DNA of 38,647 nucleotides from DATGFK01 sp040007395. Its GTDB lineage: Bacteria > Chloroflexota > Anaerolineae > Aggregatilineales > UBA2796. The notes beneath the pieces are model-generated. The model ran no database searches. It saw only the letters and a list, made by a program, of their open reading frames with translations, and was not told the DNA's origin. A program made the position numbers and the translations under genes. The number at the start of each line of letters is the position of its first letter. Within the stretch, counting starts at the first letter, position 1. The stretch lies in NCBI GenBank assembly GCA_040007395.1, contig JBDTVG010000209.1, positions 1 through 38,647 on the forward strand. Reading direction: 5' to 3'. This document shows, one piece after another, positions 24,636-33,579 of this stretch.

Positions 24636-25157
24636 CTACTGATTGTTCCTTTCCCAAGCGAATTCATAGTCTGAATTTGCGTCTAGGTTATTTTGCATCC
24701 ATTTATCTCTATCCTGCTCTTTGCCAATATAGATTCCATAAATGGTTGGCTCTAAGAAAAGCGTGCCAACAATTCCAAGTTGGAATTCAGCGCGTTTTAA
24801 GATACCTGCCTGAAAGTATGTCTCACTCTCCGAGAAAAGTTTCAGCGCAGCTACATAATTAGTATGGCTAGGCCCTGTGTAAGGCAAGCGCATTTCGTAA
24901 ACTGAGCTTATACAGAATTGGTCATCTTCGTCCATATCGAAACTAAGAGTAACTTGATCTATGAACTCTATCCGTAATCTGTCTGCTTGACCAATTGAGG
25001 TACACCGTAGATATACATCTTCAAATTTAAGATACCAGTGTGATAACATCGCATGAAATTTCAAGGGATTTTCAGTCTTATCTACAAATCCTTCAACTAG
25101 AAGATCGGTAAGATACTTTTCCTGAAGTGTGGATAAGATATTGTTGACTAATGACAT
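24636..25157 (-). CDS. Protein of unknown function, AT-rich
   Basis: The 173-residue protein is not one I recognise. It is soluble and acidic-to-neutral, alpha/beta, with several aromatic residues and no signal peptide or membrane segment. The strongest features are LSHWYLKFEDVYLRC, VTLSFDMDEDDQFC and YGIYIGKEQDRDKW. The start is well supported by AGGAGAAAAGGAAAC before the ATG. It is AT-richer than its neighbours and flanked by AT-rich gaps, which fits horizontal acquisition. It could be an immunity or accessory protein, but nothing specific shows this. Confidence 0.7.
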   Translation of the reverse strand: MSLVNNILSTLQEKYLTDLLVEGFVDKTENPLKFHAMLSHWYLKFEDVYLRCTSIGQADRLRIEFIDQVTLSFDMDEDDQFCISSVYEMRLPYTGPSHTNYVAALKLFSESETYFQAGILKRAEFQLGIVGTLFLEPTIYGIYIGKEQDRDKWMQNNLDANSDYEFAWERNNQ

Positions 25158-25392
25158 GTTTCCTTTTCTCCTGGATTGCTGAATTTAAGCCATCTAATCG
25201 TTATGTAAACTCCGTAACCTGAGAATAAATGGTTCGCAGACTATCTCGGGTTACAACGTGCTAAAGTTGATGTGAGTAAGTGTAGTCTGCTCTGTGCCGT
25301 CGGTTGAGTTAACAATTTCAACAAATTTGTAGTTTGTTATAAATCGGGCTACAGTCATCAGCACAAGGTAGAGTGTAACAGGAATTATCGCG

Positions 25393-26136
25393 ATGACCGT
25401 TGAGACGGAACAAGACATTGTTGGGCTGATGAAAATCGGTAATATTGTGGGTCGCGCCATTCAGATCATGCAGGAAAAGATTAGACCGGGGATGACGACC
25501 AAAGCGCTGGATGAAATCGGTGAGGCGTATCTCAACGAACATCATGCACGATCCGCGCCGATCATTACGTATGGTTATCCGGGTGTGACGTGTATCAGCA
25601 TCGACGATGAGGCGGCACACGGTATCCCCGGCAAGCGTGTGATCCGCGAGGGCGATCTGGTCAAGATCGATGTTTCGGCGGAGTTAGACGGTTATTTTGC
25701 CGACTCTAATATCACGGTCGCCGTCGGGGAGATTTCGCCGCGCAAGCAGCAGCTTATCGATAGCACCAGAGAGGCGCTGACGAAAGCCATTGCAGCGGCG
25801 AAAGTAGGCCGACCCCTCAACGAGATTGGTAAGGCGGCGGAAAACACGGTACGGCGCTATGGCTTTAACGTGATCCGCGACCTACCCGGTCATGGTGTTG
25901 GGCGCGGCTTACACGAGTCACCAACGGTGCCCAACTTCTACCTGCGGCGAGCCAATACCCGTTTGCGCGAAGGCATGGTCTTTACCATTGAACCGCATGT
26001 GGCGATGGGCGCGGGCGAGATTATGACGGATCGCGATGGCTGGACACTGCGCACCCGCGATGGCAGCGCTGTCGCCAGCTTTGAGCATACGATCATCGTG
26101 GCACAGGGCGAACCGATTTTGGTCACAGCCGTTTAA
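25393..26136 (+). CDS. map: Methionine aminopeptidase, type I
   Basis: The 247-residue enzyme removes the initiator methionine from nascent proteins. The two-metal site is complete: Asp93 (KIDVSAELDG), Asp104 (FADSN), His167 (GHGVGRGLHESP), Glu200 (FTIEPHV) and Glu231 (SFEHTIIV). His76 of HGIPG is the usual substrate-contacting histidine. Length is standard for the short bacterial type I form without an N-terminal extension. It is not next to ribosomal or secY genes here, where map often lies; it may be a second copy. Confidence 0.95.
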   Translation: MTVETEQDIVGLMKIGNIVGRAIQIMQEKIRPGMTTKALDEIGEAYLNEHHARSAPIITYGYPGVTCISIDDEAAHGIPGKRVIREGDLVKIDVSAELDGYFADSNITVAVGEISPRKQQLIDSTREALTKAIAAAKVGRPLNEIGKAAENTVRRYGFNVIRDLPGHGVGRGLHESPTVPNFYLRRANTRLREGMVFTIEPHVAMGAGEIMTDRDGWTLRTRDGSAVASFEHTIIVAQGEPILVTAV

Positions 26137-26151
26137 GCATCCACTAGGGAT

Positions 26152-26604
26152 TTATCTAGGTGAATCGCCGCCGTTGTGCAACCATTCGCTGACGGCTTCG
26201 ATCAAGGAGTCTGTGTCCCAGTCATCCAGCACAGCATCGATGGGCGGTTCCAAGACTGCCTCGATCTCATCCTGATCAATATGATCGGTCAAGCGCTGCA
26301 TGTACACCGAGATGAGTTCAAGCGGCGCGTCTTTCGTCGTCAACACGATCAGGTAATGGTCTACGCCAATGGGTGTCACCAGCATATGCGAACTGGCGGT
26401 ACTAAGCTGCAAAGTGTGCATCTCGCCCCGGCCTAGTTCAGCACTCAGGCCACGCGCCAGCACTTCGGCGGCTTTGATCATCGAGGCTACGCGCTGTGCC
26501 TCGCTTCCGATTCGGTTAGAGGTCGCCACCAACTTACCAGCACTATCGACCAGCAGCGCTACATCAATGTGAGGGTGGCGGGTAATGTCGTTAAACCAAC
26601 TCAA
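26152..26604 (-). CDS. Roadblock/LC7-domain protein
   Basis: The 150-residue protein has a roadblock/LC7 fold in about 1-110: VALLVDSAGKLVATSNR, VASMIKAAEVLARGLS, EMHTLQLSTASSHMLVTPIG, YLIVLTTKDAPL. Such proteins pair with small Ras-like GTPases (as with MglA/MglB) or regulate NTPases. No GTPase gene is adjacent. The acidic C-terminal tail (DEIEAVLEPP, DDWDTDSLIE) is not conserved in the family. The start is TTG, with GAGG a few bases upstream. It converges on the map gene, with only 15 bases between stops. Confidence 0.85.
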   Translation of the reverse strand: MSWFNDITRHPHIDVALLVDSAGKLVATSNRIGSEAQRVASMIKAAEVLARGLSAELGRGEMHTLQLSTASSHMLVTPIGVDHYLIVLTTKDAPLELISVYMQRLTDHIDQDEIEAVLEPPIDAVLDDWDTDSLIEAVSEWLHNGGDSPR

Positions 26605-26700
26605 TGTAACCTCGAAGCGTATAATTGCCGTCTACTGTCCAGTATAGCACGCACAAGGCGGTTTCGTTATGAATATACCGTCAATTTTTCGCAAGAAATT

Positions 26701-26912
26701 GCGGACAGGGCCTGCCCTGTCCCTACATCCAGATGTTGTTCGGCATTTGGCTACTTCGGCGGCGTGGCTCCCGAATCGTTTTGCGCGGTAGCGATACTGG
26801 ACAGGGCAAGCCCTGTCCCTATAGGACACGGATTCGATGTAGGGACAATGCCTGCGTTGTTCGGCATTTGGCTACTTCGGCGGCGTGGCTCCCGAATCGT
26901 TTTGCGCGGTAG
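26701..26912. repeat. R1 repeats mixed with a 57-bp direct repeat of the downstream gene's 3' end
   Basis: An identical 57-bp segment occurs at 26735-26791 and 26856-26912. The second copy contains the last 38 coding bases plus the stop of the serine hydrolase gene; the first is a spare copy outside it. R1 units lie at 26701-26726, 26799-26822 and 26839-26861, so the repeat unit is R1 plus gene end, 121 bp long. Confidence 0.8.
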
Positions 26913-28689
26913 TTTGCTGATCGGAGCCACCCTGTGTACTCAGCTTCGAGGCGGGGATCGGTTTGCACTTAGGCCAATCGTAACAGGCATCCGGCAAGAT
27001 ATGACCCTCGGCATCGAACCGCCCACTCTTGATATTGTTTAGGTCGATTAGTTCGGGGTGGGCATTGTTGGGCATGACACAGCCCAGCGAGAGCAGCGCA
27101 TTTTCGGGTGTGCGGTTAGCGGTCATGGGTTGGTTCGGGTTGAAATAGTTGTAGGTGATCCGCGAGATACTTTCGATCATGTTCCAAGGAACGATGCTGC
27201 CGACTTCCTGACCGTCCTTGAGCTTTTCCCACATATAAATCGACAGCACGTAGTTACCACCGGGCGTATAGACAATGGCTGCATCACTGCTGTTCCAACT
27301 GCCGACTGACGCGCCCCAGCCATTCTTGTGTGCGATGCGAGTTCCGGCAGGCGCACCCAGTTCGATCATATGCCCCAGAATGTTACCACTCAGCAGTTCG
27401 ATCATTTGCTTACATTCGTTTTGTGTGTAGTTATCGGGAAACGCCGCCATCACGCCGCTTTTGTATTCGCTGCAATCGTACAAGCCATATAGCAGCGTTG
27501 CCATATCAAGGGCTGTCGTTTGGCTATACGGATCGGGCTTCGCGTCGAAGGTGTGATCCGGCGACGTTTTGGGTGCGCCAATACTCCAGTGCAGCGAGTC
27601 GTCACCGACATCGATGGGCGCAGAGATAAAGGTGTTCCTCGCGCCAAGCTGCTGGGCGGTATCGTCGACTCCTTTTAGCCCGTTGGTAAGCTGTTCGCGG
27701 AGCGTGCTGCCTGTCCCAGCAAAGCGCATCAGACTGTTCGATGCGTCGTTGTTGCTGCATAACAGTGATGCGCCCATCAGAAACTTGATGTCGTTGCTAG
27801 GCGGCGCGGAGATCTGCCGAAACATATTCAGCAGGATCGGGATCTTGATCGTGCTTTCGGCGGAATAGGCGATATTCGGATTAATATCGACTTCAGCGCC
27901 CGTTTTGAGATCGATAACAACCACTGAGGTCAGGGTATCCGGGCCATCGGTGGAGAAATTTTGCTTGGCAAGAAACATCGTGATCGCCTGCTTCAAGCTG
28001 CTGATGTCGGCGGCAGCGGCGGGTTGGCTTTTCATCGCCAGCGCCACCCGCCGATCTGTGGGGCGGCGCAAGGCCGAGTCGATGGCTTGCAAGGACGCGT
28101 CAATATCAAGCTGCTGCGGGGCGGTGCTGCCAGCAAAGAGCAGGGTATTCGTGTCGAAGTTGACCTTCGAGACTTTCTGATCATAGCGTGCAGCGATATT
28201 CTGCAAATACTCGTGCAATCTAGCTTGCTGATAGTCCGCCGCCAGATCGATCTGTACCGAGTCAGGGGGTTTGCGCCACAAGTAATTCCAGAAGTCGCTC
28301 AAGGGACTGCTTGCGCCAGAACCCTTCGCCTGCATAGCCTTGAGCATTTGATCGCTATCAACGTGGAAGCCAACTGCCGCCGGGTCAAGCAGGATCGGGT
28401 TTTGCTGGTAGTCCAGTTCAATGGGTTGGGTGTAGATCGATTCCCACGCGGCGGCAGCATCGGCAGACTTTAGGCGACCTACCGGGACTCCGGCAACCAC
28501 AACATCGCTTTGCAGGCTGTCGCGCCGCTGGACAAAGTGAAAAACTTCTACCGAAAGGAGAATCAACGCCGCTAGCAAAAAGCCGCCCGAAAGCAGTGGC
28601 AGCACTGGTAAATGGAAACGCCGACGGGTTGTTCTGAGTGCAGTTCCAGCCATAGTCAAATACCTATCCAACTCTTGATCAGGCAACAT
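26872..28689 (-). CDS. Membrane-anchored serine hydrolase (class A beta-lactamase fold)
   Basis: The 605-residue protein has an N-terminal membrane segment at about 28-50, an extracytoplasmic region with a YoaR/PG_binding_4-like module (VVVAGVPVGRL, about 62-120), and a C-terminal beta-lactamase-like domain from about 250. The active-site set is the SxxK motif Ser279-T-I-Lys282, a SxN-like SNN at 312, and HKNGWGASVG in place of the KTG strand. Class A enzymes have KTG; this variant is seen in Chloroflexota and actinobacterial serine hydrolases of unknown substrate, so peptidoglycan or a beta-lactam is possible but unproven. The start may be 28689 or Met13 at 28653. Confidence 0.85.
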   Translation of the reverse strand: MLPDQELDRYLTMAGTALRTTRRRFHLPVLPLLSGGFLLAALILLSVEVFHFVQRRDSLQSDVVVAGVPVGRLKSADAAAAWESIYTQPIELDYQQNPILLDPAAVGFHVDSDQMLKAMQAKGSGASSPLSDFWNYLWRKPPDSVQIDLAADYQQARLHEYLQNIAARYDQKVSKVNFDTNTLLFAGSTAPQQLDIDASLQAIDSALRRPTDRRVALAMKSQPAAAADISSLKQAITMFLAKQNFSTDGPDTLTSVVVIDLKTGAEVDINPNIAYSAESTIKIPILLNMFRQISAPPSNDIKFLMGASLLCSNNDASNSLMRFAGTGSTLREQLTNGLKGVDDTAQQLGARNTFISAPIDVGDDSLHWSIGAPKTSPDHTFDAKPDPYSQTTALDMATLLYGLYDCSEYKSGVMAAFPDNYTQNECKQMIELLSGNILGHMIELGAPAGTRIAHKNGWGASVGSWNSSDAAIVYTPGGNYVLSIYMWEKLKDGQEVGSIVPWNMIESISRITYNYFNPNQPMTANRTPENALLSLGCVMPNNAHPELIDLNNIKSGRFDAEGHILPDACYDWPKCKPIPASKLSTQGGSDQQTTAQNDSGATPPK

Positions 28690-28825
28690 TGTAACCTATT
28701 GATGGGTCAATCTAGGCTAGAGTTGGATGAGTAGGGTGAATATTCAACCACGCGCTAAGGAAAAAAACATCGTAAACTCTACGGATACACGACCACCGTT
28801 TGGCGTTGGGATAGTTCAGATAGGG

Positions 28826-29407
28826 CTATTTCCGATCCGGCTCATAACGCAGTATTACGACTCCGCTTTTGAGCGTCTTTGAGTCGAGCAGTTTCAGGGG
28901 AAACTTGCGGGTGACATCCGCGAAAAAGGGTTTACCCTGTCCTAGCACGATTGGATTGATATTGAAGCGATATTCGTCAATCAGGTCAAGCTGCATAAAC
29001 GTTTGCGCCAGTGTGGGGCTGCCGAGAAACCAAATATCTTTGCCGGGCTGCTGCTTGATCTTGTTGATTTCTTCCGCGATGTTGTCTTTAATCAACACCG
29101 TATTCTGAGCATTGCCCCAGTCAACCCGATCCAGTGTACGTGACACCACGATTTTGGTCGCGTTTTCCAAATAGTGGGCATGTTCGAGTTCTGCTGGTGT
29201 ACTCGCTGGATTCCCCGGCATGGTCAGCCAGTAGCCCGCCATGAGATCATATGTCCTGCGACCCCAGATGACGGCATCGGTGGTGGCGTGTAAGGAATGG
29301 GCGGATTGCTCAAGTTCGTCATCGTAAGAAATCCAGTCCAGTTCATCGTTGAGATTCGCCGAGAGTCCATCCAGCGACAGGTGGATCAGTGAAATAACTT
29401 TTCTCAT
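28826..29407 (-). CDS. Dihydrofolate-reductase-family (RibD C-terminal-like) protein
   Basis: The 193-residue NADPH-binding protein matches the small DHFR/RibD-C family: RKVISLIHLSLDGL at the start, DAVIWGRRTYDLMAGYW, TKIVVSRTLDRVDW, a DIWFLGSPTLAQTFMQLDLIDEYRF segment, and NPIVLGQGKPFF. Members reduce pteridine- or riboflavin-type substrates and are often found alone. AAGGAG, eight bases before the ATG, supports the start. Confidence 0.9.
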   Translation of the reverse strand: MRKVISLIHLSLDGLSANLNDELDWISYDDELEQSAHSLHATTDAVIWGRRTYDLMAGYWLTMPGNPASTPAELEHAHYLENATKIVVSRTLDRVDWGNAQNTVLIKDNIAEEINKIKQQPGKDIWFLGSPTLAQTFMQLDLIDEYRFNINPIVLGQGKPFFADVTRKFPLKLLDSKTLKSGVVILRYEPDRK

Positions 29408-29522
29408 GGTTAGCGCTCCTTAATCTACTACGGTAGTGCGTATGATCGAATAGTTGCATCATAGCACCGGATGGGAACGCTGTCTTGAACAAAATGGACA
29501 ACTGAGGGGCATGGGTGTAACG

Positions 29523-29590
29523 GCGGACAACGCAAGCATTGTCCCTACCTCCAAATGGTGTTGTGTAGGGACAGGGCAAGCCCTGTCCGC
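29523..29590. repeat. R1 double palindrome
   Basis: Two 26-bp arms, 29523-29548 and 29565-29590, are inverted (GCGGACA and TGTCCCTAC at the ends of the first, GTAGGGACA and TGTCCGC at the ends of the second). Each arm is itself palindromic inside. It lies in the divergent gap between the DHFR-like gene and the glycosidase-like gene. Confidence 0.75.
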
Positions 29591-29624
29591 GACTGCGATA
29601 AGCCAAGCGTAGGATAAGCGCCAC

Positions 29625-29652
29625 TTGTGAGTACGAGCGAGTGGGGTACAAT
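29625..29652 (+). promoter_or_regulatory. Possible promoter for the secreted glycosidase-like gene
   Basis: TTGTGA (29625-29630), a 16-base spacer and TACAAT (29647-29652) precede the ATG by 46 bases. Confidence 0.45.
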
Positions 29653-29698
29653 GGCGCGTGGCCTATCCCTTTAAAATTTCTGGCCTTGGAGTGAATTT

Positions 29699-31039
29699 AT
29701 GGTTTACCTAAATCGGAAGCTCTTTCTCGTAACATGCACCGTAGTACTGCTCGCTCTTGGCAGCATCTCGTTCAACGTTGGGGCGCAGGGCGCAGTTCCT
29801 GATGCCGTAGTCTCCACCTCACTCTTGCGGATTCGTGTCAGTCCTGCTCGCAATGCCGAAATTGTGGCGACGGTTCCCAAAGGGACTGCCATCACCTTAA
29901 CCGGACGCAACCAGAGTATTACGTGGGTCTTTGGCAAGGCCGATACAGGCGCGACGGGCTGGATGTCTTTGCCCTATCTAGCGCTCCGCAAAACGCTCAA
30001 TGCCCGCACACTGCCTGTGCTCGATCCCAACACGACAGCGGCAGGCGGCGGGGCAGCCCCAGCAGCGGCAGCAGGTGAGCCGACCACATCAGCCCCCGAA
30101 GCCCCCGTTGTCAGCGGGTCGATTAGTGGCAGCTTTGAACTCGGTGGGCAAGTGTCGGGTCTGGACGGTAATGCTGTCTCTGCCATGAAACGCGCCGGGA
30201 TGCACTGGGCGAAGTTCCAAGTGGGTGTTGGTGACAACAGCGGTGCAGCCTTTATTCAGCAGGCGCACGCCAACGGCTTCAAAGCCCTGCTATCGGTCAA
30301 AGGCGACAAAAACAGCGTTCTCAACCCCGGCTACTTTAACCAATATGCGGGCTATGTCGGCACATTGGCGGGTCAGGGAGCCGATGCGATTGAGGTCTGG
30401 AACGAAGCTAACCTAGATCGCGAATGGCCCAATGGTCAGATTAGCCCCGTTACCTATACAAACTTGCTGGCAACTGCCTACAATGCCATCAAGAAAAATA
30501 ACCGCAACACGATTGTGATCATCGGTGCGCCCTCGCCAACGGGCGGTGCGCCGGGTGGTAAGTCGGCGGCCTTCTGGAACGACGATGTGTTCTACGCAGG
30601 GCTTGGCGCAGCGGGCGCGGGTCGCTATGCCGATTGCGTCGGCGTTCACTACAACGAAGGTATTGTCAGCCCCTCCCAGAACTCTGGCGGCTGGATCAGC
30701 TACCCGACCAACTACTTCTCGCCGATGTTGGCGCGTGCGCTAGCGGCCTTCCCCGGCAAGAAGGCGTGCTTCACCGAACTCGGCTATGTAACCTCCGAAG
30801 GCTATCCATCGCTGCCTGCCAACTTTGGCTGGGCGAAGAATGTCACAGTTGCACAGCAGGCCGCATGGCTGGCCCAAGCCGCCGTGAAAGCCTCGGCATC
30901 GGGTCGCGTGCGGATGATGATTGTCTGGAACGTGAATTTTAACTATTACAGCGCCGACGACCCACAAGGCGGCTATGGCATCATCCGACCCAATGGATCT
31001 TGCCCTGCCTGCGATACATTGGGGCGCGTGGCGCGGTAG
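29699..31039 (+). CDS. Secreted SH3b plus glycoside-hydrolase-like protein
   Basis: The 446-residue exported protein has a signal peptide (about 1-30, cleavage near AQG), an SH3b-type domain (about 35-95, LLRIRVSPARNAEIVATVPKGT, ending GWMSLPYL), an Ala/Gly/Thr linker (about 110-140), and a clan-A TIM-barrel glycosidase-like domain. The two catalytic-type glutamates are visible: Glu236 in WNEANL (acid/base) and Glu360 in CFTELGY (nucleophile). This points to GH5/GH39-like retaining hydrolysis of a polysaccharide. SH3b domains bind cell-wall material, so it may act on the envelope or on a biofilm. GGAG eight bases upstream supports the ATG. A rho-independent terminator follows. Confidence 0.88.
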   Translation: MVYLNRKLFLVTCTVVLLALGSISFNVGAQGAVPDAVVSTSLLRIRVSPARNAEIVATVPKGTAITLTGRNQSITWVFGKADTGATGWMSLPYLALRKTLNARTLPVLDPNTTAAGGGAAPAAAAGEPTTSAPEAPVVSGSISGSFELGGQVSGLDGNAVSAMKRAGMHWAKFQVGVGDNSGAAFIQQAHANGFKALLSVKGDKNSVLNPGYFNQYAGYVGTLAGQGADAIEVWNEANLDREWPNGQISPVTYTNLLATAYNAIKKNNRNTIVIIGAPSPTGGAPGGKSAAFWNDDVFYAGLGAAGAGRYADCVGVHYNEGIVSPSQNSGGWISYPTNYFSPMLARALAAFPGKKACFTELGYVTSEGYPSLPANFGWAKNVTVAQQAAWLAQAAVKASASGRVRMMIVWNVNFNYYSADDPQGGYGIIRPNGSCPACDTLGRVAR

Positions 31040-31069
31040 ATTTAACGTCAGTAGTCAAATCATCACGAG

Positions 31070-31095
31070 ACAGGAGCCACACGGCTCCTGTTTTT
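31070..31095 (+). terminator. Rho-independent terminator
   Basis: A nine-bp stem (ACAGGAGCC and GGCTCCTGT) with an ACAC loop is followed by TTTTT. It lies 31 bases after the glycosidase-like stop. Confidence 0.9.
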
Positions 31096-31109
31096 GTTTG
31101 GGTGGATTC

Positions 31110-31138
31110 GGGACAAAGCTCAAGCCTCGCGCTATGAT
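31110..31138 (+). promoter_or_regulatory. Probable promoter for the acetolactate decarboxylase operon
   Basis: GGGACA (31110-31115), a 17-base spacer and TATGAT (31133-31138) lie between the terminator and the gene. The predicted transcript starts near 31145. Confidence 0.5.
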
Positions 31139-31202
31139 TTGATCGACTGTTTCAATGGCGAGGTTTCCCCAGTACGCTCTCGTTTTCAGGAAGGAAAATC
31201 AC

Positions 31203-31964
31203 TTGAAATCGCTTAAAATCCTCTCACTTCCATTACTCTTGTTGGTCGCGTCCCTGTATGCGCTGCCACAGCAAACGCTGCGGGCGCAGTCGAGTGTTCC
31301 CGTTCAAGATCCACAAACTATCGTTCAAGTTTCGACTTATGATTATTTCGCGGCGGGCAACCTCGATGGCACTATTACGCTCTCAGAGCTACAGACTTAC
31401 GGCGATTATGGGTTGGGAACCTTCGACAAAACCAACGGTGAAATGGTCGAAGTCGAGGGCAAAATCTATCAGGCGACGGCGGATGGCAAAGTCCAGATCC
31501 CCGATGGCACGCTCAAAACGCCGTTTGCAGTAGTCTCCTTCTGGGAAAAAGCGCCATCGACTCCGATCACAGCCGGACTGACGATGGACGAATTGAAGCA
31601 GCAAATTGATAAAACTGCGCCTGATCAGGATGTGTTCGTCAGCATTCGCGTTGAGGGAACTTTCGCGACTCTCAAGCTGCGAAGTGTGCCAGAACAGACC
31701 AAACCCTACCCGCCGCTAACGGAGATCGTCAAAAATCAGGTCGTGTTTGATCTAACGAATGTGAACGGCACGCTGGTCGGGGTGCGTTCGCCAGCCTTTA
31801 GCAAAGGGCTAAATGCGGTTGGTTATCACTTCCACTTTATCAGCACAGATCGCAAAGTGGGCGGACACGTCCTCGACCTGACGACAGGCGAGGCCAGCTT
31901 GCAGTTCAATGAAAAACCTGTCTGGAAAATCCTTTTGCCAGAATATCATGCCGTCGTGAACTAG
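31203..31964 (+). CDS. alsD: Secreted acetolactate decarboxylase
   Basis: This 253-residue enzyme turns 2-acetolactate into acetoin and CO2. The zinc ligands His209, His211 and His222 (GYHFHFI, then GGHVLDL) are spaced as in the family, with conserved Glu80 and Arg160 at the expected distances. An N-terminal hydrophobic signal (KILSLPLLLLVASLYAL, ending RAQ near 29) indicates export. I chose the TTG at 31203, preceded by AGGAAGG, over an ATG at 31155 that would add 16 charged residues with no ribosome binding site. No acetolactate synthase or acetoin dehydrogenase is in the window. Confidence 0.9.
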   Translation: MKSLKILSLPLLLLVASLYALPQQTLRAQSSVPVQDPQTIVQVSTYDYFAAGNLDGTITLSELQTYGDYGLGTFDKTNGEMVEVEGKIYQATADGKVQIPDGTLKTPFAVVSFWEKAPSTPITAGLTMDELKQQIDKTAPDQDVFVSIRVEGTFATLKLRSVPEQTKPYPPLTEIVKNQVVFDLTNVNGTLVGVRSPAFSKGLNAVGYHFHFISTDRKVGGHVLDLTTGEASLQFNEKPVWKILLPEYHAVVN

Positions 31965-31984
31965 CGAGAAGCGAGACAGAATCA

Positions 31985-32692
31985 ATGGCAACGGAATTAA
32001 CCGCCAATCAAACCTTGCACGCCAAAGCAATGGCAGTCTACGACAAATTGGTAGCCCTGTATGGCGCTCAACCGCTGGTGCCACGCCGCGAACCGATGCA
32101 CGAACTGATCTCGACCATCCTTTCGCACCGCACCACGCAGAAAAACGAAGACTTGGCCTATCAGAATATGTGGCAACGTTTCGGATCGTGGGAAGCGATT
32201 CGGGACGCGCCCGTTGAGGAATTAACCAAAGCCATTGCGCCCTCGAACTTTCCAGAGGTCAAAGCGCCCTATATCAAGGGCGTGCTAACCCAGATTTACG
32301 CCGTGCGCGGCGAACCGTCTATCGATTTTCTGCGCGATCTGCCCACCGATGAAGCGGTCAAGTGGTTAACCGATTTGCCCGGTGTCGGCATTAAAACCGC
32401 GACGCTCGTCTTGCTGTTTTGTTTCCAGAAGCCCGTCATGCCTGTCGATACCCATGTACACCGAGTAAGTCAGCGCGTTGGACTCATCGGCCCCAAAGTC
32501 AACCCGACGGCGGCGCATCCGTTGTTGTTGGCGCTGCTGCCGCCTGATCCGTATGTGCTGTATAACTTCCATATTGCCAATCTCAAGCATGGGCAACAGG
32601 TTTGCGTGTGGGGTACGCCCCGCTGCGAACGCTGCCCATTAACTGCGTTGTGCAATTGGTATCAGGCGAATCGGGCAGTGGGCAAGACTTAA
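31985..32692 (+). CDS. nth: Endonuclease III family DNA glycosylase
   Basis: The 235-residue HhH-GPD glycosylase excises oxidised pyrimidines and may nick AP sites. Seen: the helix-hairpin-helix LPGVGIKTA with catalytic Lys137, Asp155 in VDTHVHRV, and a C-terminal [4Fe-4S] loop C207-x6-C214-x2-C217-x5-C223. The N-terminal LISTILSHRTTQKN differs from the usual LSAQ(A/T)TD, so substrate range may be shifted. It begins 20 bases after the acetolactate decarboxylase stop. Confidence 0.93.
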   Translation: MATELTANQTLHAKAMAVYDKLVALYGAQPLVPRREPMHELISTILSHRTTQKNEDLAYQNMWQRFGSWEAIRDAPVEELTKAIAPSNFPEVKAPYIKGVLTQIYAVRGEPSIDFLRDLPTDEAVKWLTDLPGVGIKTATLVLLFCFQKPVMPVDTHVHRVSQRVGLIGPKVNPTAAHPLLLALLPPDPYVLYNFHIANLKHGQQVCVWGTPRCERCPLTALCNWYQANRAVGKT

Positions 32693-32709
32693 TACTGGAG
32701 GTCAATGTC

Positions 32710-33579
32710 ATGCCAAGCAAGCCAATCCCCTGCCGTTTATTTGTAATTCTCGCCAGCGAAGCGTCCAAAGCTGTGATATTTCGGCGTGGGCCTCACCTAT
32801 GGACACAAATTATTTTATGGGATACCAAAACAGATAGCTTCACCGAGGGTCAATGGTTTAAGGGGACTTTGTACCAAAAACGCTGTGATCTTTCGCCAGA
32901 CGGCTCAAAGATGATCTATTTTGCGGCAAAGCATTACAAAGCGCGTTTTCGCGACGCAGAACGTCTACTAACTACTTGGACTGCGGTTAGTAGACCCCCT
33001 TATTTGACGGCATTAGCAATCACTAAAACTATTGGCACTTATGATGGCGGCGGCTATTTCGGAGATAACAACACAATATATATCAACCAAGGACGCTACG
33101 CACCCGATAAAGATAACGTGCCTCCAGTCGTAGTCGAAAAACTTAACGTATCTCAAGATGTCGAATTTAAACCCATCGCGCCCGACGGTCATTTTTTTTA
33201 TGAAGAAGGACTTTATGATCTGCTACTTAAACGTCGGGGATGGCAAGCCGATCTCAATAAAGATCCTATACAATGGCGGAAAGATAATCCAAACCACACC
33301 TACAGTCTGTTTATGACCTCAATCAGCGGATTTGGTAACAATGAGATTTGCCAGTTCAGCCTGAAGAACCACCTGAACAACGTAGAATTCACTATTAACT
33401 GCAACGAATGGGCGGATTGGGATCAGCAAGGACGGTTAGTCTATACTCACGAAGGAAAATTATTTTTAGGGCAGATTTGGAAGGATCAGATTGAATCGGT
33501 CCAACTAGCGGACTTTAATCCGAATAAGCTGCGATTGATCGAATCGCCTGCTTGGGCAAAAACTTGGGATCAGGTTTGA
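32710..33579 (+). CDS. Protein of unknown function
   Basis: The 289-residue protein is cytoplasmic, rich in aromatic residues, with propeller-like patches (WTQIILWDTKTDSFTEGQWF, DLSPDGSKMIYFAAKH, DGGGYFGDNNTIYINQGRY). I cannot name the family. I chose the ATG at 32710, with GGAGG eight bases upstream; an in-frame upstream ATG at 32602 would overlap the endonuclease III gene. Its last 16 codons are present again at about 34493 on the same strand, as a stray copy. It is probably the last gene of the preceding operon (17-base gap). Confidence 0.7.
   Translation: MPSKPIPCRLFVILASEASKAVIFRRGPHLWTQIILWDTKTDSFTEGQWFKGTLYQKRCDLSPDGSKMIYFAAKHYKARFRDAERLLTTWTAVSRPPYLTALAITKTIGTYDGGGYFGDNNTIYINQGRYAPDKDNVPPVVVEKLNVSQDVEFKPIAPDGHFFYEEGLYDLLLKRRGWQADLNKDPIQWRKDNPNHTYSLFMTSISGFGNNEICQFSLKNHLNNVEFTINCNEWADWDQQGRLVYTHEGKLFLGQIWKDQIESVQLADFNPNKLRLIESPAWAKTWDQV

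Noticed and set aside
26569..27042. A 157-codon plus-strand frame covering the R1 repeats.
   Set aside because: It is a product of repeat translation (FGGVAPESF and FAVAILD-like repeats) and antisense coding; it does not match any family.
32602..32709. An upstream start for the unknown gene at 32.7 kb.
   Set aside because: It would overlap the Fe-S loop of the endonuclease III gene by 91 bases; the GGAGG site fixes the start at 32710.
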